From assembly GCA_005893185.1 (NCBI GenBank), contig VBOS01000149.1, positions 1 to 25,064 of the forward strand: a stretch of 25,064 nt of DNA. Direction: 5' to 3'. Under the pieces are notes generated by a model, which saw nothing but the letters and a program-made list of their open reading frames with translations, was not told where the DNA came from and made no database searches. Numbering within the stretch: position 1 is the first letter of the stretch; every line of letters starts with the position of its first letter. Made by a program: the position numbers and the translations under genes. Origin of the DNA: Candidatus Eiseniibacteriota bacterium. GTDB lineage: Bacteria; Eisenbacteria; RBG-16-71-46. Of this stretch, positions 1 to 11,164 are shown piece after piece.

Positions 1-283
1 TGGGGCGGGCCGGGTCCCGGAAGAAATGGTATTGGGACAGCCACCCAAGCGGCTTGTCGCGCACTGGCTCGACGTCTTCTTCCAGCCACTCCTGAACAGT
101 CTTGGACACGAAAGCATCCCCTGGTGCGTGGCGTTTTCGACGGATAGCGGCCCGGTCAGGGGTGAGCATGCGGCGTGCCACGCCCGCCGACTCGCCCGGG
201 AAAGCGGCAAAGTGATGCGGGTCGCGAGGATTCCCGGGAGCCGCGATCACGTGGGGGCGGCCGCACAAGTGGCATTTGTACAA
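1..283 (-). CDS. Putative phosphatidylserine decarboxylase-like protein, N-terminal part (runs off window)
   Basis: An open minus-strand frame runs from 283 off the left edge, 94 codons with no stop. It begins with a CHLCGRPH segment that could bind a metal. Further on it reads KTVQEWLEEDVEPVRDK, and the last residues before the edge are YHFFRDPARP. The FFRDPxR motif precedes the catalytic region in short-form phosphatidylserine decarboxylases, which is the reason for the name; the catalytic LGST-type site would lie outside the window. No ATG or GTG fits the full N-terminus. The TTG at 281-283 is the first usable codon, and an internal in-frame ATG at 167-169 is the alternative. It lies about 97 nt after mutS on the same strand and may share its transcript. 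The reading frame is well supported; the family is only moderately supported. Confidence 0.45.
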   Translation of the reverse strand, partial: MYKCHLCGRPHVIAAPGNPRDPHHFAAFPGESAGVARRMLTPDRAAIRRKRHAPGDAFVSKTVQEWLEEDVEPVRDKPLGWLSQYHFFRDPARP

Positions 284-379
284 AACATCTGCACTGGGTG
301 AAGAAAGATCCGAACCTTGGGAGCCTGAGCGGGCTGCGGGTCCGTGGATGGGAGGGTGGACCTGCCGTTGGAATCCCGG

Positions 380-3079
380 TCAGGTGTCCCCGAGCGTCTT
401 CTTCCACTCCGCCAATCGCTTCAACGCTTCGAGCGGCGTGAGGGCCTCGGGGTCGAGGGCGCGGAGCTCGTCGAGCAGCGGGTGCGTAGGCTCGGCGAAA
501 AACGTTTGCTGCGATGCGGCCGCCTCCCGTGCCGCCCCCCCGCTGGCGCGCCCGCGGCGGGCCTCCAGGTGCTCCACCGTGCGCTCGCTCTCCAGCTCGC
601 GCAGCACCTCGCGCGCGCGCTCGATCACGGCCATGGGCAGCCCGGCGAGCCGCGCGACATGGATGCCATACGAGCGGTCGGCCGCGCCATCTGCGATCCG
701 GTGCAGGAACAACACCTGGTCGCCCCACTCCTTCACCGTGACCTGCACGTTGCGCAGCCGCGGCAGCGTCTCCGCGAGCTGGGTGAGCTCGTGGTAGTGG
801 GTGGCGAACAGGGTGCGCGGGCGCGGGCCGGCCGCCGAATGCAGGAACTCGGTCACGGCCCACGCCAGCGCCAGGCCGTCGTAGGTCGATGTGCCGCGCC
901 CCACTTCGTCGAGCAGCACCAGCGAGCGCGGCGTCGCGGAGCGCAGGATGTCGGCTGTGTCCTGCATCTCGACCATGAACGTGCTCTGCCGGGCGCCGAG
1001 CCGGTCGGTGGCGCCCACGCGCGTGAAGAGCCGGTCCACGAGCCCGATCTCGGCGCGCTCCGCCGGCACGAACGAGCCGGCCTGCGCGAGCAGCACACAC
1101 AGGGCGACCTGCCGCAGGTACGTGCTCTTGCCGCCCATGTTGGGGCCCGTTACGAGCAGGATCTGGCGCGAGCGCCCGTCCAGCTCGACCGAGTTGGGCA
1201 CGAACTCGCCGCGTGGCAGCAGGCGCTCGACCACCGGGTGACGCGCGGCTTCGAGAAGCAGCCGGTCCTTGTCCTCGATCCGCGGGCGCACCCACCCGCC
1301 GCGCGCGGCGGCCTCGGCCAGCGCCGCCTCCGCGTCGAGCGTGGCGAGCGCGTCGGCCGCGCGCTGCAGCTCGGCGACGAAAGCTGCTGCGCGTTCGCGC
1401 AGCTCGACGAACAGCTCGTGCTCGCGCGCCTCGAGCTTCTCCTCGGCGCCCAGGATCTCGCTCTCGCGCGCCTTCAAGTCGGGCGTGACGAAGCGCTCGG
1501 CGGTGGTGAGCGTCTGGCGCCGCTCGTAGTCGGGCGGGACCTTGGCGAGGTGCGGGCGCGTGACCTCGAGGTAGTAGCCGAACACGCGGTTGAACCCGAC
1601 CTTGAGGCTCGTGATCCCGGTGCGCGCGCGCTCGGTACCCTCGAGCTCCGCCACCCAGCGCTTGCCCGAGTGCGCCAGGTCGTCGAGTGCGTCGCGGTGC
1701 GCATCGTAGCCCGGCCGGATCACGCCGCCCTCGCGCGAGACCGGCGGCGGCTCGGGCGTGAGCGCGCGCGCGAGCAGCGCTTCGAGCTCGGGGATGCCGG
1801 CGAGCGCTGCGCGCGATTCGGCGAGCGCAGCTGTCCCCTCCGCGGCGGCGGCGACACCGTCCGCCGCCGCGCCGGCCCGCATTCCTGAGCCGGCTTCGCC
1901 GTCCATCCAGGCGAGCGACTCCGCGAGCGCCGGCAGCCGCGCCAGCGCATCGCGCAACGCGCCGAGGTCGCGCGGTGTGGCGCGGGCGCAGGCCACACGC
2001 GCGGCGAGGCGCTCGAGATCGGGGAAGCCGCGCAGCCGCTCGCGGAACGCTGCGCGCTTCTCCCCCGCCGCGAGCCAGCGTTCGACCGCGTCCAGCCTGC
2101 GCTCGATGGCGCGGGTCGAGAGCAGCGGCCGCGCGAGCCACGCGCGCAGGCGGCGCGCGCCGAGGCCGGTCACGGTCTGGTTCAGGTGGTGCCACAGGGT
2201 GTGCTGCGGCTCGCCCCCGGGCTGCGGCTGGAACAGCTCGAGGTGGCGCTCGGTGGCCGCGTCGTAGCGCAGCACGTCCTGCTCGCGCCAGCGCTCGACG
2301 CGCGTGAGCTGGCGGCTGCGCCCGCCCTGCATGCGGTCGAGGTAGTCGAGCGTCCCGGCGGCCGCGGCCAGTGCGGCCGGCATGTCCTCGAAGCCTCCGA
2401 TCTCCTTAGGCCAGCGCCCGCGCGGCAGCGATGCATCCCGGAAGCGTTCGGCCGGCACCGGGCTCATCGCCCCCGGGAGCCCGCGCAGCGCCCGCTCGAG
2501 CCGTTCGGCGAGCGCCGGATCGAGATCGGACGCCGCGGGCATCACCCACTCGGCGACGCGGACGCGCGACATGAAATCGGCCGCTTCGGCCCACGCCAGC
2601 TCGAGCAGGCGGACCTCGCCGGTCGATGCGTCGGCGAGGCACAGGCCCGCGATCTCGGGCTCCGGCCACACGGCCGCGAGATAGTTGTTGGCCGCGGGGT
2701 CGAGGAACAGGTCGGAGGTGATCGAGCCCGGCGTCAGGATCTCCGTCACGCCGCGCTGGACCAGGCCCTTCGCTCTCGCCGGGTCCTCGAGCTGGTCGCA
2801 GATCGCGACCTTGTGTCCGAGGCGCAGCAGCCGCGCGACGTAGGCGTCGCGCTGATGCCAGGGCACGCCGCACATCGGGATCGGCTCGGGATCCTGCCGG
2901 TTGCGCGAGGTGAGGGTGAGACCGAGGAGCTGGGCTCCCCGGACGGCGTCCTCGAAGAACATCTCGTAGAAGTCGCCCAGCCGGAAGAACAGGAACGCGT
3001 CCGGATGCTCGGCCTTGACGCGCGCGTACTGCTCCATGAGCGGCGTGCGCGCGGCAGAGGAGGAAGCAGCGCGGGTCAC
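380..3079 (-). CDS. mutS: DNA mismatch repair ATPase MutS
   Basis: This is a full-length MutS (899 residues; the family is usually 850-900). It binds base mismatches and small loops and, with MutL, starts mismatch repair. The N-terminal mismatch-binding domain carries the FYE motif (residues 37-39), whose Phe stacks on the mismatch. The connector, core and clamp domains follow. The C-terminal ABC ATPase has Walker A GPNMGGKST near residue 640, then a DEVGRGT Walker B and an ATHYHEL switch. The GTG start at 3077-3079 overlaps the TGA stop of the upstream SPOR gene (GTGA), so translation is probably coupled. An ATG at residue 15 is a less likely start because family members have residues before it. 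No truncation or missing motif was seen. Confidence 0.97.
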   Translation of the reverse strand: MTRAASSSAARTPLMEQYARVKAEHPDAFLFFRLGDFYEMFFEDAVRGAQLLGLTLTSRNRQDPEPIPMCGVPWHQRDAYVARLLRLGHKVAICDQLEDPARAKGLVQRGVTEILTPGSITSDLFLDPAANNYLAAVWPEPEIAGLCLADASTGEVRLLELAWAEAADFMSRVRVAEWVMPAASDLDPALAERLERALRGLPGAMSPVPAERFRDASLPRGRWPKEIGGFEDMPAALAAAAGTLDYLDRMQGGRSRQLTRVERWREQDVLRYDAATERHLELFQPQPGGEPQHTLWHHLNQTVTGLGARRLRAWLARPLLSTRAIERRLDAVERWLAAGEKRAAFRERLRGFPDLERLAARVACARATPRDLGALRDALARLPALAESLAWMDGEAGSGMRAGAAADGVAAAAEGTAALAESRAALAGIPELEALLARALTPEPPPVSREGGVIRPGYDAHRDALDDLAHSGKRWVAELEGTERARTGITSLKVGFNRVFGYYLEVTRPHLAKVPPDYERRQTLTTAERFVTPDLKARESEILGAEEKLEAREHELFVELRERAAAFVAELQRAADALATLDAEAALAEAAARGGWVRPRIEDKDRLLLEAARHPVVERLLPRGEFVPNSVELDGRSRQILLVTGPNMGGKSTYLRQVALCVLLAQAGSFVPAERAEIGLVDRLFTRVGATDRLGARQSTFMVEMQDTADILRSATPRSLVLLDEVGRGTSTYDGLALAWAVTEFLHSAAGPRPRTLFATHYHELTQLAETLPRLRNVQVTVKEWGDQVLFLHRIADGAADRSYGIHVARLAGLPMAVIERAREVLRELESERTVEHLEARRGRASGGAAREAAASQQTFFAEPTHPLLDELRALDPEALTPLEALKRLAEWKKTLGDT

Positions 3080-3957
3080 GGGAACTTGGTCACCTGGTAG
3101 GTGACGCCCAGCGCGGCGGCGGCACGCTCACCGGCGCGGCGCGCCTCTTCGCGCGAGCCAAACACGCCGAGCGTCACCACGTGCATGCGGGAGTCGCCAT
3201 CTCCGCGCTCGACCACCGTGGCATCCGGGAATCCCGCGTGCCGCGCCGACTCCACGAGCGTCTTCGCGCGCGCGGGATCCGCGAACGCGCCGATCTGGAC
3301 CGACATCTGGCCGTCGGCGGCCGCCGGAGGCGGCGCGGCCGTGGCGGGCAACGATGCGAGCGCAGCCTCGATGCTGCGCGGGTATTCGCGGCGCAGCCGC
3401 TCGCGGGCGCGGCGCGCGACGTCGGGGCGCTCCAAACGATCGGCCAGGGCGATCAGGCGCTCGAGCGCAGCTGGGCCGGCCTCTCCCGGCGAGCGCGCGA
3501 GCACGCTCTCGACGGCCTGCAGCGCCTGGTCCGGCTTGTCCAACATCTCCCACGCGAACGCCACGCCCAGCATCGCTTGCGCGCGCAAGTCGGCGTCCGA
3601 CTGCGCCACCTCCTCGAGCGCCGTTCGCGCCTGCTCGGGCTGCTTGAGCGCCAGCCAGGAGAGCCCGGTCCAGTAGCGCGCTGCCGCCTGCCTTCCGGCC
3701 TCGAGCCGGGCGGCCGCGCGCCCGAAGGCGTCGCAGGCCTGGCGGTACTCGCCGCGCGCGAAGTGCAACTCCCCGAGCACGTACGCCGCCTCGCCGGCCT
3801 CGGCCGCCTGCGCGTGCTCGCTCTCGAACTTCCTGAGAGGCGCGACCAGGCTGTCGGCCGGCCGCGCATCGAGCAGCTCACGAAGCGGCTTGGAGACCGG
3901 GCCGAAGGAGGGGGCCGCGAGCAGCGAAAGCAGGATGTGGATCGCTGCCGGGAACAT
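3076..3957 (-). CDS. Secreted or periplasmic TPR-like protein with C-terminal SPOR domain
   Basis: A 293-residue protein. Residues 1-18 are hydrophobic and look like a signal peptide or membrane anchor. Residues 25-200 are Ala-rich helical repeats with TPR character (for example a YVLGELHFARGEYRQACDAF unit). A linker of Ala and Pro follows, and residues 217-293 form a SPOR domain (starting SVQIGAFADP, then VTLGVFGSREEA). SPOR domains bind denuded glycan strands of septal peptidoglycan, so a cell-envelope or division role is likely, but the exact job is unknown. The stop overlaps the mutS start by four bases. The ATG at 3955-3957 is the natural start. A stretch of about 170 nt separates it from rpsA upstream. 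Confidence 0.8.
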   Translation of the reverse strand: MFPAAIHILLSLLAAPSFGPVSKPLRELLDARPADSLVAPLRKFESEHAQAAEAGEAAYVLGELHFARGEYRQACDAFGRAAARLEAGRQAAARYWTGLSWLALKQPEQARTALEEVAQSDADLRAQAMLGVAFAWEMLDKPDQALQAVESVLARSPGEAGPAALERLIALADRLERPDVARRARERLRREYPRSIEAALASLPATAAPPPAAADGQMSVQIGAFADPARAKTLVESARHAGFPDATVVERGDGDSRMHVVTLGVFGSREEARRAGERAAAALGVTYQVTKFP

Positions 3958-4057
3958 GGGTGCGTGAGTCTACGGCGTGCCCATGCAGGATCCAAGCACG
4001 CGAATCGTGCCCTAGGACCCGGGAAGGCCGGCGCCGTCGTCCGGCCCCTTGCCGCTG

Positions 4058-4078
4058 CTCACGGGCGCGGCCCGTGAG
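4058..4078 (-). terminator. Hairpin downstream of rpsA, possible terminator
   Basis: A perfect 9-bp inverted repeat (CTCACGGGC / GCCCGTGAG) with a three-base loop lies about 50 nt past the rpsA stop. A second GGCCGG/CCGGCC stem sits at 4026-4046. Neither has a T-run after it on the minus strand, so a classical intrinsic terminator is not proven; the hairpins could instead be 3'-end stabilisers or part of a read-through region. The rest of 3958-4126 holds no gene that I can support. Confidence 0.35.
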
Positions 4079-4126
4079 AGCCGCGCCCGCTTCGTCTCGT
4101 CCCGCCTGAGGTCCGCGAGGCTTCGC

Positions 4127-5950
<1,824 letters not shown>

Positions 5951-5971
5951 GAGTTCTGAAGCCTCCTCGGT

Positions 5972-6643
5972 CTATGAAGATTGGCTGCGGCGGTCTCCCG
6001 CCGCGGCACGTGAAGCCGATGCCATTTGCCCGCTCTTGAGGGCCGCGATCTCGCGCATCACAGCTTCCGCCACCCGCTGGTAGAGGGCACGTCCAGGCGT
6101 GAGATCGCCTTCCTCGCCGGCCAGATCCCGCCACGGGCGCGCGCGCCCGAACCACAGGCGCGGCCGCACGCCGCGGCGCCACCACATGCCCGGGCGATTG
6201 CTGCCCGAGATGAAGCTCGGCACGATCGGCACGTCCGCGTGCACGGCCATCATGCCCACTCCCGGTCTCCCCGGGTGCAGCTCGCCGTCTCGCATCCGGC
6301 TGCCTTCGGGAAACATCAGCAGCGCGCCGCCGCCTGCGATCCTTTCGATCGCTCGGCTCATCCCGCTCAGGTCCGCCACGCCACGCCGGATCGGAATGGA
6401 GTTGAGGGACCGAATGAGCGGGCCGAGCAGCGGCGTCGCGAACAGCTCTTCCTTCGCGAGGAAGCTCAGCTCCCGCGGACAGGCAGCACCCACCATCGGT
6501 GGATCCCAGAACGAGATGTGGTTGCACGCGACGATCAGACCGTCTTGTCGCGGAACGTTCTCGCGGCCCTTCACTTCCCAGCCGGAGATCAACCCGAAGG
6601 TGGTGCTTGCCAGAGACCGGACGGCACTATAGTACGCGGGCAC
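5972..6643 (-). CDS. plsC: 1-acyl-sn-glycerol-3-phosphate acyltransferase
   Basis: A 223-residue PlsC/LPLAT-family enzyme. It transfers an acyl chain to lysophosphatidate to make phosphatidate in the inner membrane. The catalytic HX4D motif is visible as NHISFWDPP (near residue 42). The substrate-binding FPEGSR motif is near residue 115, and a VPIVPSFISG stretch follows. The GTG at 6641-6643 is chosen because AGGAG lies about six bases before it. Cytidylate kinase is 120 nt upstream and rpsA is 21 nt downstream. The short C-terminal tail is Ala/Ser rich and not conserved in the family. Acyl chain and exact acceptor cannot be read from the sequence. Confidence 0.9.
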   Translation of the reverse strand: MPAYYSAVRSLASTTFGLISGWEVKGRENVPRQDGLIVACNHISFWDPPMVGAACPRELSFLAKEELFATPLLGPLIRSLNSIPIRRGVADLSGMSRAIERIAGGGALLMFPEGSRMRDGELHPGRPGVGMMAVHADVPIVPSFISGSNRPGMWWRRGVRPRLWFGRARPWRDLAGEEGDLTPGRALYQRVAEAVMREIAALKSGQMASASRAAAGDRRSQSS

Positions 6644-6763
6644 GAAAACTCCTAACGGCCTGCCCGTGACGGGGCATCGGCCCGCAATGGGCAGAGGCCA
6701 CGGGCGCCCCCCCGGGCCGCGCGCCGCGAGCGTCCCTGGGCTCGGGCGCCTTGTCCTCGGGCC

Positions 6764-7456
6764 TCACCGGCTTTCCTCGACCCGCGGGCAGGCGGGATGC
6801 GCGGTCACAACGGCCAGCACGGCTTCGACCTGCGGCTCGAGGTCCATCTCGGTGGTATCGATCACCTTCGCGTCGTCGGAGGGTCGCAGTGGGCTCTGGG
6901 CTCGATCGCGATCCCGGCGGTCCCGGCGCACGATCTCTTCCCGGACCTCGTCCAGCGAGGCGGCGATCCCGCGCTCCTGGAGGTCGCGGGCCCGGCGGCG
7001 CGCCCGCTCATCTACGCTCGCATCGAGGAAGATCTTGACCTCGGCCGCCGGGAACACGACCGTGCCCAGGTCGCGCCCCTCGGCCACCAGCGGCCCGCGC
7101 AGGGCGAGCGCCCGCTGCGTCTCGACCAGCCGAGCCCGCACATCGGGCATCGCGGCCAGGCGCGAGGACAGCTCGCTCACGGCCGGCGTGCGGATCTCGC
7201 GGCTCACGTCGCGGCCGTCGAGCCACACATGCGTGTGATCGGGCGAGCCGGAGAGGTCCACCTGCGCGCTCTCGATGCAGCGTCGCACCGCCGCCGGGTC
7301 GTCGGGCGAGACGCCGCTCTCCTGCACTTTGAGCGCCAGCGCGCGATAGAGGGCGCCTGTGTCCACATAGTGGAAGCCGAGCCGCGCTGCGACCGCGCGT
7401 GCCGTCGTGCTCTTGCCCGCGCCCGCCGGCCCGTCGATCGTGACGACGAAGCTCAT
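6764..7456 (-). CDS. cmk: Cytidylate kinase
   Basis: A 230-residue (d)CMP kinase, a normal length for the family. It phosphorylates CMP and dCMP with ATP in pyrimidine nucleotide supply. The P-loop GPAGAGKST is at residues 9-17, followed by YVDTGALYRA. The substrate segment contains SREIRTPAVSE and GRDLGTVVFP, and the LID region is RRDRRDRDRAQSPLRP. Its ATG overlaps the aroA stop by four bases (ATGA), which implies translational coupling. A 120-nt spacer without a gene separates it from plsC. Confidence 0.97.
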   Translation of the reverse strand: MSFVVTIDGPAGAGKSTTARAVAARLGFHYVDTGALYRALALKVQESGVSPDDPAAVRRCIESAQVDLSGSPDHTHVWLDGRDVSREIRTPAVSELSSRLAAMPDVRARLVETQRALALRGPLVAEGRDLGTVVFPAAEVKIFLDASVDERARRRARDLQERGIAASLDEVREEIVRRDRRDRDRAQSPLRPSDDAKVIDTTEMDLEPQVEAVLAVVTAHPACPRVEESR

Positions 7457-8874
7457 GACGCGCGCCCTCGTCCCGTCGCGGGTCCGGATGTCGCGGCGGA
7501 AGCTGGGCCCGTGGGTCTGCGGCCGCCGCTCGCCGGCTCGCGGGCTGACGTCGCAGCTGGCTCCATCCGCCCGCCGAGAGCTGTGAGCGCATCCGCGAAC
7601 CCCGGATACGAAGTCGCGATGCTCGAGGCGTCGTCGATCGCGATCGGGCCAGCCGCGCGTGTGCCGAGCACAGCGAAGGCCATCGCGATGCGGTGATCGC
7701 CGCCCGTTCGAACGGCGCCGCCCGCGACCGTAGCGCCCTCGATCTCGAGACCGTCCGGCCGCTCCCGTACCACGATCCCGAGGGCTCCGAGGTTGGCTGC
7801 GAGCAGCGCCAATCGGTCGCTCTCCTTGACCCGCAGCTCAGCTGCGCCCGAGAGGCGCGAGCGGCCCGCGGCGGTCGCAGCCGCGATCGCCCAGGCCGGG
7901 ATCTCGTCGATCATCCGCGGCACCCACTCAGCTGGCAGCTCGATGCCGAGCAGCCGCTCGGGCCCGGTCACGGTGATGTCGCCGACCGGCTCCTCGCCCG
8001 CTTCCGGCAGCGCGCGGACCTCGACGCGCGCACCCATTTGCACGAGCGCATCGAGCAGCGCCGTGCGCGTGGGGTTGAGCCCGACGCCGAGCGCGGTCAC
8101 GGAACCACCCGGTGTCGCGGCGGCGGCGGCGAGGAAGAAGGCCGCCGCCGAGAAATCGCCCGGCACCCGCAGTCGCGTCGCGCGCGGGCGGGCCGGGCCG
8201 GCGAGCCGGAGCCGCGGGCCGCTGCCGTTGCGCGCCGTGCTCTCAACTTTCACGCCGAAGGCGCGCAGCATGCGCTCGGTGTGGTCGCGCGCCGGGCCCG
8301 GCAACGTGACCTCGGTCTCACCCTCGGCTTTGAGCGCGGCGAGCAGAACGCAGGACGCGACCTGGGCGCTCGCCACCGGCAGGTCGTAGCGGATGCCGTT
8401 GAGCCGGCCCCCGCGGACCACGAGCGGCGGCAGCCGGTCGCCGTCCCGCGCGGTCAGCGTGGCTCCCATGCGTCGCAGCGGCTCGATCACGCGCGCCACC
8501 GGGCGGCGGTTCAACGACTCGTCGCCCGAGAGCACAGCCAGGAAGGGCTGGGCAGCGAGCACGCCGGCCATGAGCCGCAGCGTTGTGCCCGAGTTGCCGC
8601 ACTCGAGCACGCGGTCGGGCTCGATCAGGTCTCCCGCGCAGCCGCGGATCTCGACGCGTGCCTCTACGCCCGCGGCGAAGGAATCGCACGCGGCCCCCAG
8701 CCGCGCCGCGCACGCCAGGGTCGCGCCGCAATCCGCGCCCGGGTTGGGACTCTCAACCACCGTCAGTCCTTCGCCCACCAGCCCCAGCACGTACGCACGG
8801 TGAGTGATGGACTTGTCGCCCGGTGGGCGCACGGAGCCCTCGAGCGGTGCGCCCGGGTGAACGATCAGGCGCAT
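7453..8874 (-). CDS. aroA: 3-phosphoshikimate 1-carboxyvinyltransferase (EPSP synthase)
   Basis: A 473-residue EPSP synthase, the sixth shikimate-pathway enzyme, joining phosphoenolpyruvate to shikimate-3-phosphate. The N-terminal substrate loop PPGDKSITHRAYVLG is at residues 18-32, and ECGNSGTTLRLMAG follows near residue 95. Further motifs are LPVASAQVASCVLLAAL, GDFSAAAFFLAAA, IDEIPAWAIAA, LRVKESDRL and GDHRIAMAFAVLG. Together these cover both halves of the inverse alpha/beta barrel. The ATG at 8872-8874 is chosen because family similarity starts there; the frame stays open upstream over the PilZ gene. The last 35 residues are a Gly/Ala/Pro-rich tail beyond the usual end. The gene overlaps cmk by four bases and follows the PilZ gene by eight. 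Confidence 0.97.
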   Translation of the reverse strand: MRLIVHPGAPLEGSVRPPGDKSITHRAYVLGLVGEGLTVVESPNPGADCGATLACAARLGAACDSFAAGVEARVEIRGCAGDLIEPDRVLECGNSGTTLRLMAGVLAAQPFLAVLSGDESLNRRPVARVIEPLRRMGATLTARDGDRLPPLVVRGGRLNGIRYDLPVASAQVASCVLLAALKAEGETEVTLPGPARDHTERMLRAFGVKVESTARNGSGPRLRLAGPARPRATRLRVPGDFSAAAFFLAAAAATPGGSVTALGVGLNPTRTALLDALVQMGARVEVRALPEAGEEPVGDITVTGPERLLGIELPAEWVPRMIDEIPAWAIAAATAAGRSRLSGAAELRVKESDRLALLAANLGALGIVVRERPDGLEIEGATVAGGAVRTGGDHRIAMAFAVLGTRAAGPIAIDDASSIATSYPGFADALTALGGRMEPAATSAREPASGGRRPTGPASAATSGPATGRGRAS

Positions 8875-8882
8875 GGCGAAGA

Positions 8883-9392
8883 TCAGTGCACCGTCCGGCT
8901 CGCCGTGCCTCCGCGGGCGGCGCGGGCGACCTTGCGCTTCGCGGTCCGCGCGCGCGCGGCCGGGCGTTGCCCGTTCCCGCGGTTCGCCGCCGCGCGCAGC
9001 GCCTGGAGGTTGCGCCAGGTCACGAACTCCTCGAGCAGCATGCGCCTGCGGTCGTCGAGCCCCGAGAACATGCAGGCCAGCTCGAAACCCTTCGCGCCGC
9101 GCTTCGCCGGGGGCTCGCAGCGCACCACGATCCCATCGCACTTGATCAGCTCCTTCGCCCCCGGCATGCCGGGCAGGCGCGGCAGCACGATCGTGAGCGC
9201 CACCTTGGAGGCCGGCGCCAGGTAGTGCAGCGATGTGCAGTAGACGCCGTTGGCCGAGATGTTGTGGGTCTCGGTCACGATCTGGGTGCGCTCCCCTTCC
9301 GAAGGGGCAGCCTCCACACGCATGCTGAGCCGCGCGTCCGCGCGCGTACTGCGGCGCCGTTCGATGCGCCGCGCGCTCCGCTTCTTCTTCAT
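8883..9392 (-). CDS. PilZ-domain-like protein
   Basis: A 169-residue protein with a very basic N-terminus (KKKRSARRIERRR). The RRxxR-like start, then RADARLSMRV and ETHNISANGVYC, match the PilZ pattern RxxxR...D.SxxG in relaxed form. It ends with a KGFELACMFSGLDD strand and a basic C-terminal tail. PilZ domains often bind cyclic di-GMP. Here the second motif reads NISANG, close to D/N-x-S-x-x-G, so binding is plausible but unproven. The ATG overlaps the last codon of the rnr reading frame (ATGA). aroA follows eight bases after the stop. Target process unknown. Confidence 0.75.
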   Translation of the reverse strand: MKKKRSARRIERRRSTRADARLSMRVEAAPSEGERTQIVTETHNISANGVYCTSLHYLAPASKVALTIVLPRLPGMPGAKELIKCDGIVVRCEPPAKRGAKGFELACMFSGLDDRRRMLLEEFVTWRNLQALRAAANRGNGQRPAARARTAKRKVARAARGGTASRTVH

Positions 9393-11103
9393 GAATTCCT
9401 CCCGTGGTGGCGGCGACGGCCTCGCCGCTCCGGCACGACCAAGGCCAGATCGCACTCGCGGGCGGGCACATCCACCCGGGCCACGATCACGGCCACGGCG
9501 TCTCCCATGGTGAATCGCTTGCGGGTCCGGCGACCCGACATCCGGACCCCCGACGGCTCCAGGACGAAGTGATCGTCCAGATACTCTCCGATCCTCACGA
9601 AGCCCTCGGCGGGGACGTCGTCCAGCTCGACGAAGAACCCGCGGGGCACGAACCCGGTGATGATACCCGAAGCGCGCTCGCCGAGTCTCGTCGCGAGGTG
9701 GCGCAGGCACTTGACCTTGACCGCCTCGCGCTCGGCGTCGGCCGCGTTCTGCTCGGTGGCGCTGCAGCGCGCGGCCAGGGCCTCGAGCGCTACCGGGTCC
9801 CAGGCCGCGCTCTTCCTGCCGCGGATCCATTCCCGGACGCGGCGGTGGTTGTGGAGGTCCGGGTAGCGCCGGATCGGAGATGTGAAGTGGCAGTACTCGC
9901 GGGTGGCGAGTCCGAAGTGGCCGAGGTCGCGCTCGAGGTAACGCGCCTTGGTGAGCGAGCGCAGCACCAGCCGGTGGAGGAGCCGGCGGTGCGCGGGATC
10001 GAGAGGTGCTGCCAGCAGGCTCTGGAGCGCCCGCGCCGGCTCGTGCGGATGGCCGATGCGCGGCAGGCCGAGCACGCCGAGCATCGTGTCCAGCTCGGCG
10101 AGCTTCGAGGCCTGCGGCGGCTCGTGCACGCGGTAGAGCATGCCGGCCTTGCCGGCTCGCCCTGCTCGTCCACCCACGCCTTGGTCTCCGGTACGTCGAG
10201 ATCCAGCGCGCCCGACCCGAGCCTCTTCCGGCGCAGGGCGCGGGCGAGCGCCCGCATGTGCTCGAGCGCATGCATCAGCGACGTCGGAAGCTGGCGCTTG
10301 CCCTCGAGCGCCTCCTGCACCTCGCCGTAGTGGAGGCGGTGGCGGCTCCGGATCATGGTCTCCTCGAAGCGGCATCCGTGGAGCACGCCCTGCGTGTCGA
10401 GATCGGCGATCACGCTGAGCGCCAGCCGGTCGCGATCGGGCCGCAGCGAGCACAGGTCGGAGGAGAGCTTCTCGGGCAGCATCGGCACCACTCCGCCCGG
10501 CAGGTAGCAGCTCGTGCCGCGCGCCTCCGCCTCGGCGTCGAGCGAGGAGCCGACGGCGACGTAGTGGGAGACGTCGGCGATGTGGATGCCGACCGCATAG
10601 CGCCCGTGGCCGTGCGCACGAATCGAGAGCGCATCGTCGTGGTCGCGCGCGTCCTCGGGATCGATCGTGAAGACCAGGTGCTCGCGCATGTCGGCGCGGC
10701 CGTTGAGGTCGCTGGCGCCGGGCTCCGAAAACGCCTCCGCCTCGTGCTCGACCGCGGCGGGAAAACGCTGGCGCAGCCGGAACTGCGATGCGACGGCCGC
10801 GTCGTCCCACGCCGGGCGGTCCTCGACGCCCAGCACCTCGATCAGGAACGCGCGGTCGTCCTCCGTGATCTCGGCGATGACGAAGTCGCCGTCTTCGGGC
10901 TCGTGCGCGCGCTTCCAGGTGAGGGGGACGATGCCCGGACGCATGCGGCGCGCGGGATCGAACATCCAGCGGCCGTGCGTCTTCACAGCGCGCCCGAGAA
11001 GTCGCCTAGCCTCCATGTTCGCCAACGGCTTGCGGGTCCCCTCCCTGGAGACCCGCTGCGCGCTCGAACCCCGAAACTGCCCTCGTTCCGTCCTCTTTCT
11101 CAT
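9389..11103 (-). pseudogene. rnr: RNase R/RNase II-family exoribonuclease, disrupted
   Basis: Two frames together make an RNB-family 3'-5' exoribonuclease. The first runs from 11103 to about 10150 and has the catalytic FTIDPEDARDHDDALS motif, the IHIADVSHYV segment and SSDLCSLRPDRDRL. The second runs from about 10158 to 9389. It starts KAGMLYRVHEPP, has HFTSPIRRYPDLHNHR, and ends in an S1-like domain. The join is not a simple base slip. About 30-36 residues expected between PETKAWVDEQGEP and the LYRVHEPP motif are missing, including the conserved EEFM-x-x-AN helix of the RNB domain. A GCCGGC pair at 10142-10158 sits exactly at the join. GAGAGGG stands before the ATG at 11101-11103. The N-terminus is short for RNase R, lacking a clear first cold-shock domain. 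As read, the product would be inactive. Confidence 0.85.
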
Positions 11104-11164
11104 CCGTTGGCCCTCTCGCCCCCGATTTGCGTGCCCACGCCGGCCATGTCGAGCACGCGTACTG

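Noticed and set aside
344..1888. Long plus-strand open frame opposite mutS (and similar ones opposite rpsA, aroA, rnr and the dehydrogenase)
   Set aside because: Low-complexity Arg/Ala/Gly-rich shadow translation of high-GC genes; no family features, and the opposite strand is a certain gene.
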